From: an uncultured Eubacteriales bacterium
Lineage (GTDB): Bacteria > Bacillota > Clostridia > TANB77 > CAG-508
Length of the DNA: 64,000 nt
Assembly (NCBI GenBank): GCA_949288175.1
Contig: CASEIV010000003.1
Coordinates: 88,043 to 152,042, forward strand
Direction: 5' to 3'
Positions within the stretch are counted from its first letter, which is position 1. The number at the start of each line of letters is the position of its first letter. The notes beneath the pieces were generated by a model. It saw nothing but the letters and a program-made list of their open reading frames with translations. It was not told where the DNA came from and searched no databases. Both the position numbers and the translations under genes were made by a program. Shown here piece after piece: positions 54,690-63,342 of the stretch.

Positions 54690-55109
54690 TTAAAATATCT
54701 TTGTAAACTGCGTTCCTACCCAAATCCAATAGATTCCTAATCCCACTAATGTCGCCAGTACACTCATTATTATATATACTTTTGTACTAATTTTTCCTTT
54801 TCGTTTCATATATATATTAATCGGTAGTAATATTAACAAATATACAATTAAAAGAAACATTCCTATCATTGCATTAAAACCAGCTTCACTTTCTGGTACA
54901 TAATATGCACTTCCTTTAGGTTGATTTGAAAAGAACATATAAAATAATATAAAAAATATGGTATCCATAAATCCCATAAAACCATTAAATATGACAGATA
55001 ATGTAGACATGATATATTTTTTTGGTTTTTCTTTAAATTTTATGAATCCAATGATTACACAAATCAATATATAGATAATTAATCCTGCTAATATTTTTAA
55101 TAATACCAT
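54690..55109 (-). CDS. Hypothetical membrane protein
   Basis: Not recognised. A 139-residue protein with four membrane segments: LLKILAGLIIYILICVIIGFI, FNGFMGFMDTIFFILFYMFF, MIGMFLLIVYLLILLPINIY and VYIIMSVLATLVGLGIYWIWVG. Loops are short. GGAG precedes the ATG. Upstream lies fabI, on the same strand but likely behind its own terminator. Confidence 0.7.
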   Translation of the reverse strand: MVLLKILAGLIIYILICVIIGFIKFKEKPKKYIMSTLSVIFNGFMGFMDTIFFILFYMFFSNQPKGSAYYVPESEAGFNAMIGMFLLIVYLLILLPINIYMKRKGKISTKVYIIMSVLATLVGLGIYWIWVGTQFTKIF

Positions 55110-55154
55110 TTTTTTCTCCTAAGTTTTTTCTTATTTTATCATAAAAGCAAAAAT

Positions 55155-55192
55155 TACTCTATACCTTTTCGATATAAAGTAATTTTAATCAT
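55155..55192. terminator. Hairpin after fabI
   Basis: AAAATTACTCTATA and TATAAAGTAATTTT pair imperfectly (11 of 14) around CCTTTTCGA, with T-rich ends. Confidence 0.5.
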
Positions 55193-55229
55193 CAAAATTG
55201 TTAAACTCTCAAATAGAATTTATATATAA

Positions 55230-56000
55230 TTACACACCAACAGTTGAGAAACCATTATCCACATGAATAATTTCTCCAGTAATTGCACTTGACATATCAC
55301 TAAATAAAAATGCTGTAGCATTTCCAACTTGATTGATTGTAACATTTCTATGTAATGGTGCTCTTTCTTCAACGATATCTAGTATTGAACCAAAATCTTT
55401 AATTCCTTTTGCAGATAAAGTTTTGATTGGTCCTGCTGAAATTCCATTAATTCTATATCCATCTTTTCCTAAATCTTTTGCTAAATATCTGATGCTTGCT
55501 TCTAATGCTGCTTTTGCCACTCCCATAACATTATATCCTTCAATTGCTTTTTCAGAACCATAATATGTATATGCAACAATGCTTGCACCTTCATTTAACA
55601 TTTCTTTTTCTCTTGCCATTCTAACAATAGCCACTAATGAATAAGCACTTACATCTTGTGCATGTGCATACCCATCTCTTGATGTTAAAATAAAATCATT
55701 TCTTAAATCTTCTGTATTGGCATGTGCAATCGCATGTAATAATCCATCTATTTTTCCATGATCTTTTTTAATTTCTTCTAAGCATGTATCTATATCTTCG
55801 TCTTTACTAACATCATTACATTCATAAACACTTACTCTTGGCATATCTTTTACCATATCTTTTACTTTTTCTACACTATCTCCTGAACAAGTACAAATGA
55901 CTTCTGCTCCTTGTTCATAAGCTGATTGTGCTGCTCCCCATGCAATACTCCATTTGTTTCTTACTCCCATAATTACTACTTTTTTACCTTCTAATAACAT
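55230..56000 (-). CDS. fabI: Enoyl-[acyl-carrier-protein] reductase (NADH)
   Basis: Reduces the enoyl-ACP double bond in each elongation cycle. The FabI start GKKVVIMGVRNKWSIAWGAAQSAYEQGAEV is the cofactor-binding fold. AYTYYGSEKAIEGYNVMGVAKAALEASIRYLAKDLG carries the YxxxxxxK catalytic pair, and RINGISAGPIKTLSAKGI follows. Length 256 aa is normal. It closes the acc cluster (accC, accD, accA, fabI) in the same direction. Confidence 0.94.
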   Translation of the reverse strand: MLLEGKKVVIMGVRNKWSIAWGAAQSAYEQGAEVICTCSGDSVEKVKDMVKDMPRVSVYECNDVSKDEDIDTCLEEIKKDHGKIDGLLHAIAHANTEDLRNDFILTSRDGYAHAQDVSAYSLVAIVRMAREKEMLNEGASIVAYTYYGSEKAIEGYNVMGVAKAALEASIRYLAKDLGKDGYRINGISAGPIKTLSAKGIKDFGSILDIVEERAPLHRNVTINQVGNATAFLFSDMSSAITGEIIHVDNGFSTVGV

Positions 56001-56170
56001 TTTAAATTCCTCCTAATTTATATTTTTATTGTATCGGAAATTATATGAAATTTTAATTTATGCAAAATATATATTTCATTTTTCATTTAGATTCCATATA
56101 TAATATTTCCATTACAATAGTTTTAAGCTTTTTATTAATATATTTTATTTCAAACTATGTCTAAGACATT

Positions 56171-56962
56171 TTAACACATTGTTCTAAATTTTTCATATCT
56201 ATTTTCTACTAATTCTTTTTTAGATAATGTGCTTAATTCTTTTAAACTCTTTTTGATATATGATTTTAGTTCTTTTACAACCATGTCAATATCTTCTCCA
56301 GCTCCACCTTCTGGCTCTTTTATGATTTTATCAATAATTCCAAAATCTTTTAAATCTTTAGCAGTAGCCTTCATATCCACTGCTGCTTCTTTTGCTTTGC
56401 TTGAATCTTTATATAAGATACTAGCAAATCCTTCTGGAGACAAGATAGAATATACTGCATTTTCTAGCATAGCAATCCTATCTCCCACAGCAATCGCCAA
56501 TGCACCACCACTAGAACCTTCTCCAATAACAATACAAATAATTGGTACTTCTAACTTTGACATTTCAAACAAATTTCTAGCAATTGCTTCTCCTTGTCCT
56601 CTTTCTTCTGCTCCCATTCCAGGATATGCACCAGGTGTATCAATAAAGGTAATAATTGGTCTATTAAACTTTTCTGCTTGTTTCATTAATCGTAATGCTT
56701 TTCTATATCCTTCTGGATTTGGCATCCCGAAATTTCTTTCCATATTTTCTTTTGCTTTTTTTCCTTTTTGTTCTCCGATTATAGTGACTGGCATACCTTC
56801 AAATGTTGCAATTCCTCCAACAATTGCTTTGTCATCTCCGAAATTTCTGTCACCATGTAGTTCCATAAAATCATCGAATATTCCATTGATATAATCTAAT
56901 GCTCTTGGCCTATCCATTTTTCTTGCAAGCATAACTCTATCCCATGCTGTTATTTTCGCCAT
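56171..56962 (-). CDS. accA: Acetyl-CoA carboxylase carboxyltransferase alpha subunit
   Basis: Makes malonyl-CoA with Acc[63 protein letters not shown] is the AccA start, and [44 protein letters not shown] lies in the core. I chose [10 protein letters not shown] at 56962 (AAGGAGGAG upstream); an ATG at 57001 is inside the repeat, and its extra residues ([13 protein letters not shown]) are translated repeat. 263 aa. Confidence 0.94.
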   Translation of the reverse strand: MAKITAWDRVMLARKMDRPRALDYINGIFDDFMELHGDRNFGDDKAIVGGIATFEGMPVTIIGEQKGKKAKENMERNFGMPNPEGYRKALRLMKQAEKFNRPIITFIDTPGAYPGMGAEERGQGEAIARNLFEMSKLEVPIICIVIGEGSSGGALAIAVGDRIAMLENAVYSILSPEGFASILYKDSSKAKEAAVDMKATAKDLKDFGIIDKIIKEPEGGAGEDIDMVVKELKSYIKKSLKELSTLSKKELVENRYEKFRTMC

Positions 56963-56980
56963 ATTTTTCTCCTCCTTAGG

Positions 56981-57011
56981 TTGCCAAAGGGGACGTGCCA
57001 TTTTGGCAACT
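56981..57011. repeat. 31-nt GGGGACGTGCC palindrome, copy 2
   Basis: Base-for-base the same as 2819-2849. It lies just upstream of the accA ribosome site. Confidence 0.85.
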
Positions 57012-57052
57012 TTTCTTTAAAAATTAATTTTATACTTATATTTTCATTTTAG

Positions 57053-57083
57053 TTGCCAAAGTGGCACGTCCCCTTTGGCAACC
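57053..57083. repeat. 31-nt GGGGACGTGCC palindrome, copy 3, inverted
   Basis: The reverse of copy 2 except for the arm base pairs: here the arm reads GTTGCCAAAG and the other CTTTGGCAAC, with TGGCACGTCCCC between. It lies 5 nt after the accD stop. Copies 2 and 3 face each other across 41 nt. Confidence 0.85.
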
Positions 57084-57087
57084 TCTA

Positions 57088-57936
57088 CTATGCTTTATGT
57101 AATCTGATTAATTTTGCAATTGTTGATTTCATATCTTTTCTTTCTACGATTTTATCAATAAATCCATGTTCTAACAAAAATTCTGAACTTTGGAATCCCT
57201 CTGGTAGTTTTTGATTAATGGTTTGTTCTATAACCCTTGGTCCTGCAAATCCAATTAATGCATGTGGTTCTGCTAAAATAATATCTCCTAAACTTGCAAA
57301 ACTTGCTGTTACTCCTCCTGTTGTTGGGTCTGTTAATACAGATATATATAATTGTCCTGCTTTATCTAATTTTGTAAGTGCACTTGATGTTTTCGCCATT
57401 TGCATTAAAGATATCATTCCTTCTTGCATTCTGGCACCACCTGATACACAAAATATGACTAATGGTAATTTCTTTTTAGCTGCTGTTTCAATTGCTAATG
57501 TAATTCTTTCTCCTACTGCTGATCCCATACTTCCCATTAAAAAGTTTCCATCCATAACAGCAAGAACTGCTTTTTCTCCTTCTATCTCACATATACCACA
57601 TTTTACTGCTTCATCTATTTTTGTTTTTTCCTTTAGCATTTCTACTTTTTTCATATATCCCTTAAAATTTAATGGATCTTTTGTAACAATATCTCCACCA
57701 ATTTTTTTAAAGGTTCCTTCATCTGCAATTTGTTTAATTCTTCTTCTTGATGATAATCTAAAATGTTTTCCACAATTTGGGCATACGCTCAAGTTTTGAT
57801 GCAAATCATCTTTATAGATAATTTCTTTACATTTATCACATTTTACCCATTTTCCTATCATCATATCTGAAGCTTTTTCATTTTTGACTCTTTTTTCTTC
57901 CTTTTGATTTATCTTTTTTACTTTGTCGATTACCAA
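57088..57936 (-). CDS. accD: Acetyl-CoA carboxylase carboxyltransferase beta subunit
   Basis: The zinc finger is [33 protein letters not shown] (4 cysteines). The carboxyltransferase core has [79 protein letters not shown]. Length 282 aa. The start is a TTG 8 nt after GGAGG; an ATG in another frame overlaps it and is out of phase. Next genes: accA, fabI. Confidence 0.93.
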   Translation of the reverse strand: MVIDKVKKINQKEEKRVKNEKASDMMIGKWVKCDKCKEIIYKDDLHQNLSVCPNCGKHFRLSSRRRIKQIADEGTFKKIGGDIVTKDPLNFKGYMKKVEMLKEKTKIDEAVKCGICEIEGEKAVLAVMDGNFLMGSMGSAVGERITLAIETAAKKKLPLVIFCVSGGARMQEGMISLMQMAKTSSALTKLDKAGQLYISVLTDPTTGGVTASFASLGDIILAEPHALIGFAGPRVIEQTINQKLPEGFQSSEFLLEHGFIDKIVERKDMKSTIAKLIRLHKA

Positions 57937-58023
57937 GGCATTTCCCTCCTTTTATATCTTTGCTATTATATATGTATTTTCAATTTATTTCAACTAGGAT
58001 AAGTAGTCAAAAGAAAAGATTTT

Positions 58024-58054
58024 TGTCGCATAGACAAACGATCCCTATGCGACA
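58024..58054. repeat. 31-nt TGTCGCAT palindrome after accC
   Basis: TGTCGCATAG and CTATGCGACA enclose ACAAACGATCC; it starts immediately after the accC stop. In the copy at 29650-29680 the ninth pair is T-A instead of A-T, a compensated change. Confidence 0.82.
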
Positions 58055-59398
58055 TTACATATTAAATTCTTTTTTGATAAATGATGTATCATAATGATTT
58101 GTTTTAAAGTTTTCATTTTCTAATATTTTTAATAAAAAGTCTATATTTGTTGTGATTCCTTCTATTACAAATTCTGCTACAGCACTTTTCATTTTTGCAA
58201 TAGATTCTTCTCTATTTTTTCCATGAACAATCAATTTTGCAAGCATAGAATCATAGGTTGGTGGAACTGTATATCCACTATATATAGCAGTGTCTACTCT
58301 TATACCATTTCCTCCTGGAATATGTAATCCTGTTATCGTTCCTGGACATGGCATAAAGTTTTTATCTGGATTTTCTGCATTAATTCTTACTTCCATAGAA
58401 TGTCCATCAAACTTGATTTCTTCTTGTTTATATGTTAATTCTTCTCCACCTGCAATTTTGATTTGTTCTTTTATAATATCTACTCCTGTCACCATTTCTG
58501 TTACAGGATGTTCTACTTGTACTCTTGTATTCATTTCCATGAAGTAAAAATCCTTGTTTTTATCCACTAAAAATTCAATTGTTCCTGCATTAGAATATCC
58601 AATTTCTTTTACTGCTTTTACTGCGACTTCTCCCATTTTCTTTCTTGTTTTTTCATCTAATATACCACTTGGTGTTTCTTCTAATACCTTTTGATTTCTT
58701 CTTTGTACAGAACAATCTCTTTCTCCTAAATGAATGCAATTTCCATGTTCATCTGCTAATATTTGAATTTCTACATGTCTTGGATTTTCTACAAATTTTT
58801 CTAAATATAAGCTGTCATCATTAAATGCTACTTTTGCTTCTTGTTTTACAATATCATATTCTTTTTCTAATTCTTCTTTAGAATAGGCAATTCGAATACC
58901 TCTTCCGCCACCTCCTGCTGATGCTTTTAACATAACAGGATATTTGATTTGTTCTGCTAGATTAACAGCTTGTTTTTTTGAATAAATTAGTCCATCTGAA
59001 CCAGGTACAACTGGAACACCTGCTCTTTTCATCGTTTCTTTTGCTTTTGATTTGTTTCCTAATAATTCGATTAGTTTATAATCTGGTCCAATAAATTTAA
59101 TTCCTGTTTCTTGGCAAATCTTTGCAAAATTTGGATTTTCTGATAAGAATCCAAATCCTGGGTGAATACTGTCTGCTCCTGTTAAGCATGCTGCTTCTAA
59201 TATTGCTTTTACATTTAAGTAACTTTTATTTGATGGTGCTGGTCCTACACAAATTGCTTCATCTGCTAATTGCACATGTAAGGCATTTTTATCTGCTTCT
59301 GAATAAATAGCTACTGTTCTTATCCCCATTTCTCTACATGCTCTGATAATTCTAACTGCAATCTCTCCTCTATTGGCAATTAATACTTTTTTTAACAT
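58055..59398 (-). CDS. accC: Biotin carboxylase
   Basis: Carboxylates biotin on AccB with ATP and bicarbonate. MLKKVLIANRGEIAVRIIRACREMGI opens the fold. The ATP-grasp glycine loop is LKASAGGGGRGIRIAYSKEEL, and VEKFVENPRHVEIQILADEHGNCIHLGERDCSVQRRNQKVLEETPS and FYFMEMNTRVQVEHPVTE are the active-site runs. 447 aa is normal. No accB gene is next to it. AGGGGG ribosome site. Confidence 0.95.
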   Translation of the reverse strand: MLKKVLIANRGEIAVRIIRACREMGIRTVAIYSEADKNALHVQLADEAICVGPAPSNKSYLNVKAILEAACLTGADSIHPGFGFLSENPNFAKICQETGIKFIGPDYKLIELLGNKSKAKETMKRAGVPVVPGSDGLIYSKKQAVNLAEQIKYPVMLKASAGGGGRGIRIAYSKEELEKEYDIVKQEAKVAFNDDSLYLEKFVENPRHVEIQILADEHGNCIHLGERDCSVQRRNQKVLEETPSGILDEKTRKKMGEVAVKAVKEIGYSNAGTIEFLVDKNKDFYFMEMNTRVQVEHPVTEMVTGVDIIKEQIKIAGGEELTYKQEEIKFDGHSMEVRINAENPDKNFMPCPGTITGLHIPGGNGIRVDTAIYSGYTVPPTYDSMLAKLIVHGKNREESIAKMKSAVAEFVIEGITTNIDFLLKILENENFKTNHYDTSFIKKEFNM

Positions 59399-59617
59399 GA
59401 AAATTCCCCCTACGAAAGATAATTTTATATAATAATTTCTTTAATCTCTTAAAAAAAGACAGCTTATATACTGTCTTTTATACCTTTAATATTATATATA
59501 TTTTTTTAATTTTTTTCAAGCTAGTACAGGTGGTCAGGTAAAATCTATTTTTCCAAATTGATACTGACATTAAATGTCAATACAACAATCACTTCTTTTG
59601 TGTCATAATTACTTTAA
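59399..59617. other. Gap upstream of accC with a hairpin
   Basis: AAAAAAAGACAG and CTGTCTTTTATA at about 59451-59486 form a 7-bp stem with A/T flanks, usable as a terminator in either direction. The rest is AT-rich with no gene. Confidence 0.45.
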
Positions 59618-59637
59618 ACATTCGTTTAAGGTGATGT
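59618..59637. promoter_or_regulatory. Operator-like palindrome at the small XRE gene
   Basis: TTAAAC and GTTTAA surround ATTC as part of CTTTAAACATTCGTTTAAGG. The right end overlaps the ribosome site, so binding would block translation or transcription of this gene. Confidence 0.45.
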
Positions 59638-59638
59638 T

Positions 59639-59845
59639 ATGATAAAAGAAAAAAGAAAAGCAAAAAAATATACCCAAGAAAAAATGTCTGAAATACTAGG
59701 AATTAGTTTAAGACAATATATACGAATTGATAATGAAGAAGATTTACCTAGAAGAGATGTTTTAAAAAACCTAATTTTAGAATTAGAACTAACAGATGAA
59801 GAACTGGGTGAATATATAAGAATTATGGCTAATAAAATAGCTTAA
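59639..59845 (+). CDS. Small XRE-type HTH protein
   Basis: A 68-residue helix-turn-helix protein: MIKEKRKAKKYTQEKMSEILGISLRQYIRIDNEEDLPRRDVLKNLILELELTDEELGEYIRIMANKIA. The QEKMSEILGIS...IRIDNEE pattern fits an XRE/Cro-type fold with no extra domain. The start ATG follows AAGGTG. It is on the plus strand between two minus-strand clusters. A palindrome in its leader suggests self-control. Confidence 0.78.
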   Translation: MIKEKRKAKKYTQEKMSEILGISLRQYIRIDNEEDLPRRDVLKNLILELELTDEELGEYIRIMANKIA

Positions 59846-59900
59846 GAATATTTTATTATAAATTTATTAATATAATTTAATATTCTTAAGCTATTTTTTA
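59837..59900. terminator. Terminator of the small XRE gene
   Basis: ATAGCTTAAGAATATT and AATATTCTTAAGCTAT form a perfect 16-bp stem, followed by TTTTTT on the plus strand. Confidence 0.85.
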
Positions 59901-59971
59901 TTTATCAAAAATCAACTTTTGTCTTATCTTTGCTTACATACATTTTTTCATATATACTAGGTTAAATCTTT

Positions 59972-60679
59972 CTATTTTGTAGATATATGTATATTTTCAA
60001 TTTCTGCCTGTAATTCTCTAGAAATAATATTTTGTATTTGTGCCACTTCTTCTTGTTGTAATTGTTCTGCTCCAATAATCACACTAATACTATCTCCATT
60101 TACAAAAATAATATTATTCGTAAAACCTTTTGTGCTTATCAAATTTTCACATATCATGATACTATTTTTTATATCATTAATTTTTTTGATTTCTTCTGTA
60201 GCACTTTGTTTTTGAGTTTCTAAGCTATTGCTACTATTTAATACATTCTCATAACTTTCTATCATCTGTGAATACATAGTATCTCTTTCCAATTTTGATT
60301 TTGTAAAATATTCATCTGTTGTGACTGTCGCACTTGTTTGAGTTACTGTATGATTTTCTGTTGTATTTGTGTTTTGTGTCACATTTTCATTTGTTTCTTG
60401 AGTTGCATTTCCGTTTGTATTACTTATATTTTCGGTCACATTTTCGGTTGTATTTTCTGCTACTTCATTTTCGCTAACTGCTTCACTATTTACTAATGTG
60501 GCATCTCCGATATCTGCAATTTGCATATCATCATTTGCTTCCATTTCCATAGTAGTTTGTGCAGATACTTGTTCTGCTGTATTAGTAGTATAATTCAAAT
60601 ACCCAGCAGTTACTAACATTAAAGCAATCACATAAATAATCACTTGGTTTTTCTTTAATAATCCTTTCATTATTTTCAT
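59972..60679 (-). CDS. spoIIIAH: Stage III sporulation protein AH
   Basis: Mother-cell ring protein of the channel to the forespore. An N-terminal membrane segment (QVIIYVIALMLVTAGYLNYT) leads to a low-complexity linker rich in threonine, asparagine and glutamate, then a C-terminal YscJ-like domain: TDEYFTKSKLERDTMYSQMIESYENVLNSSNS, and IIFVNGDSISVIIGAEQLQQEEVAQIQNII. Length of 235 aa is normal. It binds SpoIIQ in the forespore in Bacillus. Confidence 0.9.
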   Translation of the reverse strand: MKIMKGLLKKNQVIIYVIALMLVTAGYLNYTTNTAEQVSAQTTMEMEANDDMQIADIGDATLVNSEAVSENEVAENTTENVTENISNTNGNATQETNENVTQNTNTTENHTVTQTSATVTTDEYFTKSKLERDTMYSQMIESYENVLNSSNSLETQKQSATEEIKKINDIKNSIMICENLISTKGFTNNIIFVNGDSISVIIGAEQLQQEEVAQIQNIISRELQAEIENIHISTK

Positions 60680-60712
60680 AGAATTACCTTCCTTTCAATG
60701 TTTTTTCATTCA

Positions 60713-60789
60713 GGTCTGTCCCTTTCGTTTCATTTTGAAACATTGGGGACGGGTTAAATCGTTTCAAAATGGAACGATTTGGCACGTCC
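60713..60789. repeat. GGGGACGGG element in the spoIIIA operon
   Basis: CGTTTCATTTTGAAAC, then GGGGACGGG, then AAATCGTTTCAAAATGGAACG and GGCACGTCCC. Several nested palindromes with the same GGGGAC/GTCCC words as the other elements. It ends at the spoIIIAG stop codon and lies before spoIIIAH. Confidence 0.7.
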
Positions 60790-61413
60790 CTAACGTTCCA
60801 TTTCAAATACTTGTATTTTATGTGTTGCTAAACCTGTGACTGCTTCTACTGCTTGAATGATACTTGTTTTTACTTCTGCGTTTCCTGCTCCTTTGGCTGT
60901 AATAATCGCCCCTTCTATCTGAGGTTCTACTACTTTTTGTGTAATGACTGTTTTTTGTCCATCATTTTCTTCATAAATAATTTCTTTTTGTGAATCGGTT
61001 TCTTCTATAGTTCTTGTTCCTCCTGATGTATCTGTTTCTTCTGTATTACTGGTTTGTGTACTTTCATTATACATAGGAATAATTTCACTCGATTCCGAAT
61101 AATTGATAAATACATTTACTTCTCCTACTCCTTGGATTTTTGATAAAATATCTTCTAATTTCATTTCTAGTTCGTTCGTGGTGTTACTTGATACTTGTAA
61201 TGAAGATGTATTACTAGTTGCTAATTGTTTTGAAGTATCATTTTGTCCCCCCTTATCTTTACTGTTATCTTTATCTCCATTCCATATGATATTGATGATA
61301 ACAATTGTGACAATTAATATCACAACAAAAAATACCAAATTTTCTATTTTCTTTTTATTATTTTTATTTCCATCTTCTGGATTGATTAACCCTTTTAATT
61401 TATCTTTAAACAT
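60790..61413 (-). CDS. spoIIIAG: Stage III sporulation protein AG
   Basis: A membrane-anchored protein of the feeding-tube complex. One membrane segment (NLVFFVVILIVTIVIINIIW) and a domain LEDILSKIQGVGEVNVFINYSESSEIIPMYN, followed by KTVITQKVVEPQIEGAIITAKGAGNAEVKTSIIQAVEAVTGLATHKIQVFEM, match SpoIIIAG. Length 207 aa. It overlaps spoIIIAF by 19 nt. The stop codon touches a repeat. Confidence 0.92.
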   Translation of the reverse strand: MFKDKLKGLINPEDGNKNNKKKIENLVFFVVILIVTIVIINIIWNGDKDNSKDKGGQNDTSKQLATSNTSSLQVSSNTTNELEMKLEDILSKIQGVGEVNVFINYSESSEIIPMYNESTQTSNTEETDTSGGTRTIEETDSQKEIIYEENDGQKTVITQKVVEPQIEGAIITAKGAGNAEVKTSIIQAVEAVTGLATHKIQVFEMER

Positions 61414-62051
61414 GTTTCCTCAACTCCATATTCTTCTTTTAAGAATTTTTTTATCTTTTGAATATCACGATTACTGATATTTTGTTTACTCTCATCTTGT
61501 TCCTTATCAGTTTTATTAATTTTTCCAACGGTTGTATTGACTGGTTTTATCTTTTGAATTTCATTTACTAACTTATCTTCGATTGTTTCTGATTGCTCTG
61601 TTCCATTTTCTTCTTGATTGTTTTCTTGCTCTTCATTTTTTTCAACTGTTAAAACAATTTCTTCTATATAATTTTCTTCATTTTCGCTAGATAATGTTGC
61701 ATATACGTTACAAGTTATAACCTGATATCCTAATTCCTCTACTTTTTTAGTGATATCTTTTTCTAATTCTTCTATATAGATTTCTTCTATTCGACTATTC
61801 ACAGAACTTTGTTCTCCATTTGTTTGATTGGTTGTGTAATTACCAATATATTCATTCAAATCATAAGAACTGACATCTAATATATCTTTATTCTTAACAA
61901 ATGGTGACAGGATATTAAAAATAATATATATACCAAATACCATTCTGACATATTTTTTTGTTTTATTATTGGGTAATAACATTTCCAAAATGGATATGAC
62001 AATAATGGCTAGTCCTAAGCTTTTTGCCCAATCACTTAAAAACTCTATCAT
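61395..62051 (-). CDS. spoIIIAF: Stage III sporulation protein AF
   Basis: Membrane segments SLGLAIIVISILEMLLP and VRMVFGIYIIFNILSPFV lie at the N-terminus with the typical MIEFLSDWAKSLGLAIIVISILEMLLPNNKTKKYVRMVFGIYI opening. The C-terminal part is an exported domain that ends in RDIQKIKKFLKEEYGVEETCLKIN. Length 218 aa is normal. Confidence 0.9.
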   Translation of the reverse strand: MIEFLSDWAKSLGLAIIVISILEMLLPNNKTKKYVRMVFGIYIIFNILSPFVKNKDILDVSSYDLNEYIGNYTTNQTNGEQSSVNSRIEEIYIEELEKDITKKVEELGYQVITCNVYATLSSENEENYIEEIVLTVEKNEEQENNQEENGTEQSETIEDKLVNEIQKIKPVNTTVGKINKTDKEQDESKQNISNRDIQKIKKFLKEEYGVEETCLKIN

Positions 62052-62059
62052 AACTTCCC

Positions 62060-63211
62060 CTACCTATACATCATTCCTGTATTGGATATCTTAACAACTA
62101 AAGCTGTGCCAACAATTAGCATAACAGATATAGAACATAAAATTGCCAAAAAGATTTTATACACATCTCCTATTTGATCTAATAAGCTTGTAATATTTTT
62201 ATCTGCTATTGGTTCACAGATTGCCGCCATTAACTTATATGCCATTGTAAAGATTCCTAATTTTAAGATTGGCATGATACAAATTCCTACCACAATCATA
62301 ATTCCAATAACACCTACTGCATTTTTTAAAATGATTCCACACCCTAAAACCGTATCTACTGCATCTCCTAGAATTTTTCCTACCACAGGTATTACTGAAC
62401 TAACAACTGCTTTTGTTGTTTTAGCAGTAATACCATCTACACTACTAGAAAGTGTCCCTTCTAGTGAAATGACTGCTACAAAAATAGTAAGAACAATTCC
62501 AAAGAACCACACGACTCCTGATTTTAAGAATTTCGATAATTTGTCTATTTGTACATTATCTGAAATTTTGGATATGGCAATTAAACTCGTAAAGACTAAG
62601 ACAATTGGAATGATAAGTGTTTGTATCATGTTTCCTATAAAATTAATTAAGAATAATATAATAGGTTCTAATACACCACTGGTTGTAATACTTCCTGTAT
62701 ATATCATGAGTGAAATGAGTAAAGGAATTAATATATTCATAAATCCAATTAAATTATTACAGGTATCTTTTACAACTTGTACAATATCAGAAAAGTTCAT
62801 CATGACAATGGTAACAATTAATATGTATTGAACATAGTAAATCAATTTTGAAATCGTATCATTTTCTAAACTTTCACTAACAGATTTTAATATACTATGT
62901 ATCACCACAATGGCTAATATACTTCCTAATACTGTTAAACCATCTACCAGTTCTCCTCCTAATAAACTAAGTACTTTTTTGAATAATGTTTGATTATCCA
63001 CCTCTCCTTTTATGGCATTTTCAAGGATTTCATTCATATCGATATCTTCAAAAAACTCACCTGAATATTCTTCTGCTTGTTCGATAAATTCATTAATTCC
63101 AAATTCTTCTTGTTGTTCCTCTATAGTTTCTTCTTCATTTGCACTTGAGGTTGGCATGATAAGATTTATTAAGAAAATGATAGCTATCAAAATATATATA
63201 AATTTTTTCAT
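62060..63211 (-). CDS. spoIIIAE: Stage III sporulation protein AE
   Basis: A polytopic protein of 383 residues with a signal segment and about six to eight membrane helices: LVDGLTVLGSILAIVVIHSILKSVSESLENDTISKLIYYVQYILIVTIVMMNFSDIVQVVKDTCNNLIGFMNILIPLLISLMIYTGS. Later AVVSSVIPVVGKILGDAVDTVLGCGIILKNAVGVIGIMIVV is family-typical. It is needed for the sigma-G stage in Bacillus. GAGGAGG precedes the ATG. Confidence 0.93.
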   Translation of the reverse strand: MKKFIYILIAIIFLINLIMPTSSANEEETIEEQQEEFGINEFIEQAEEYSGEFFEDIDMNEILENAIKGEVDNQTLFKKVLSLLGGELVDGLTVLGSILAIVVIHSILKSVSESLENDTISKLIYYVQYILIVTIVMMNFSDIVQVVKDTCNNLIGFMNILIPLLISLMIYTGSITTSGVLEPIILFLINFIGNMIQTLIIPIVLVFTSLIAISKISDNVQIDKLSKFLKSGVVWFFGIVLTIFVAVISLEGTLSSSVDGITAKTTKAVVSSVIPVVGKILGDAVDTVLGCGIILKNAVGVIGIMIVVGICIMPILKLGIFTMAYKLMAAICEPIADKNITSLLDQIGDVYKIFLAILCSISVMLIVGTALVVKISNTGMMYR

Positions 63212-63261
63212 TTTGCCTCCTCTTGAATTTTAGAAACTGTTTTTAAAGTTCATTTTATTGT

Positions 63262-63325
63262 CTTAGACCACAAGGTTCTGGAGTACCTGACTGCAATCTT
63301 TGATTGCTATGTCGGGTCAGGTTCT
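63262..63325. repeat. Two-step hairpin between spoIIIAE and spoIIIAD
   Basis: CCTGAC/GTCAGG and GCAATC/GATTGC nest within each other around TTT, at 63286-63321. Flanking AAGGTTCT and CAGGTTCT repeat each other. It sits in a 130-nt gap of the operon and has no T-run for a terminator. Confidence 0.55.
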
Positions 63326-63342
63326 TATTATTCAAAATTCAT

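Noticed and set aside
56963..57001. Upstream ATG that would add 13 residues ([13 protein letters not shown]) to AccA
   Set aside because: These codons are the repeat at 56981-57011; the ATG at 56962 has a strong AAGGAGGAG site and gives the standard AccA start.
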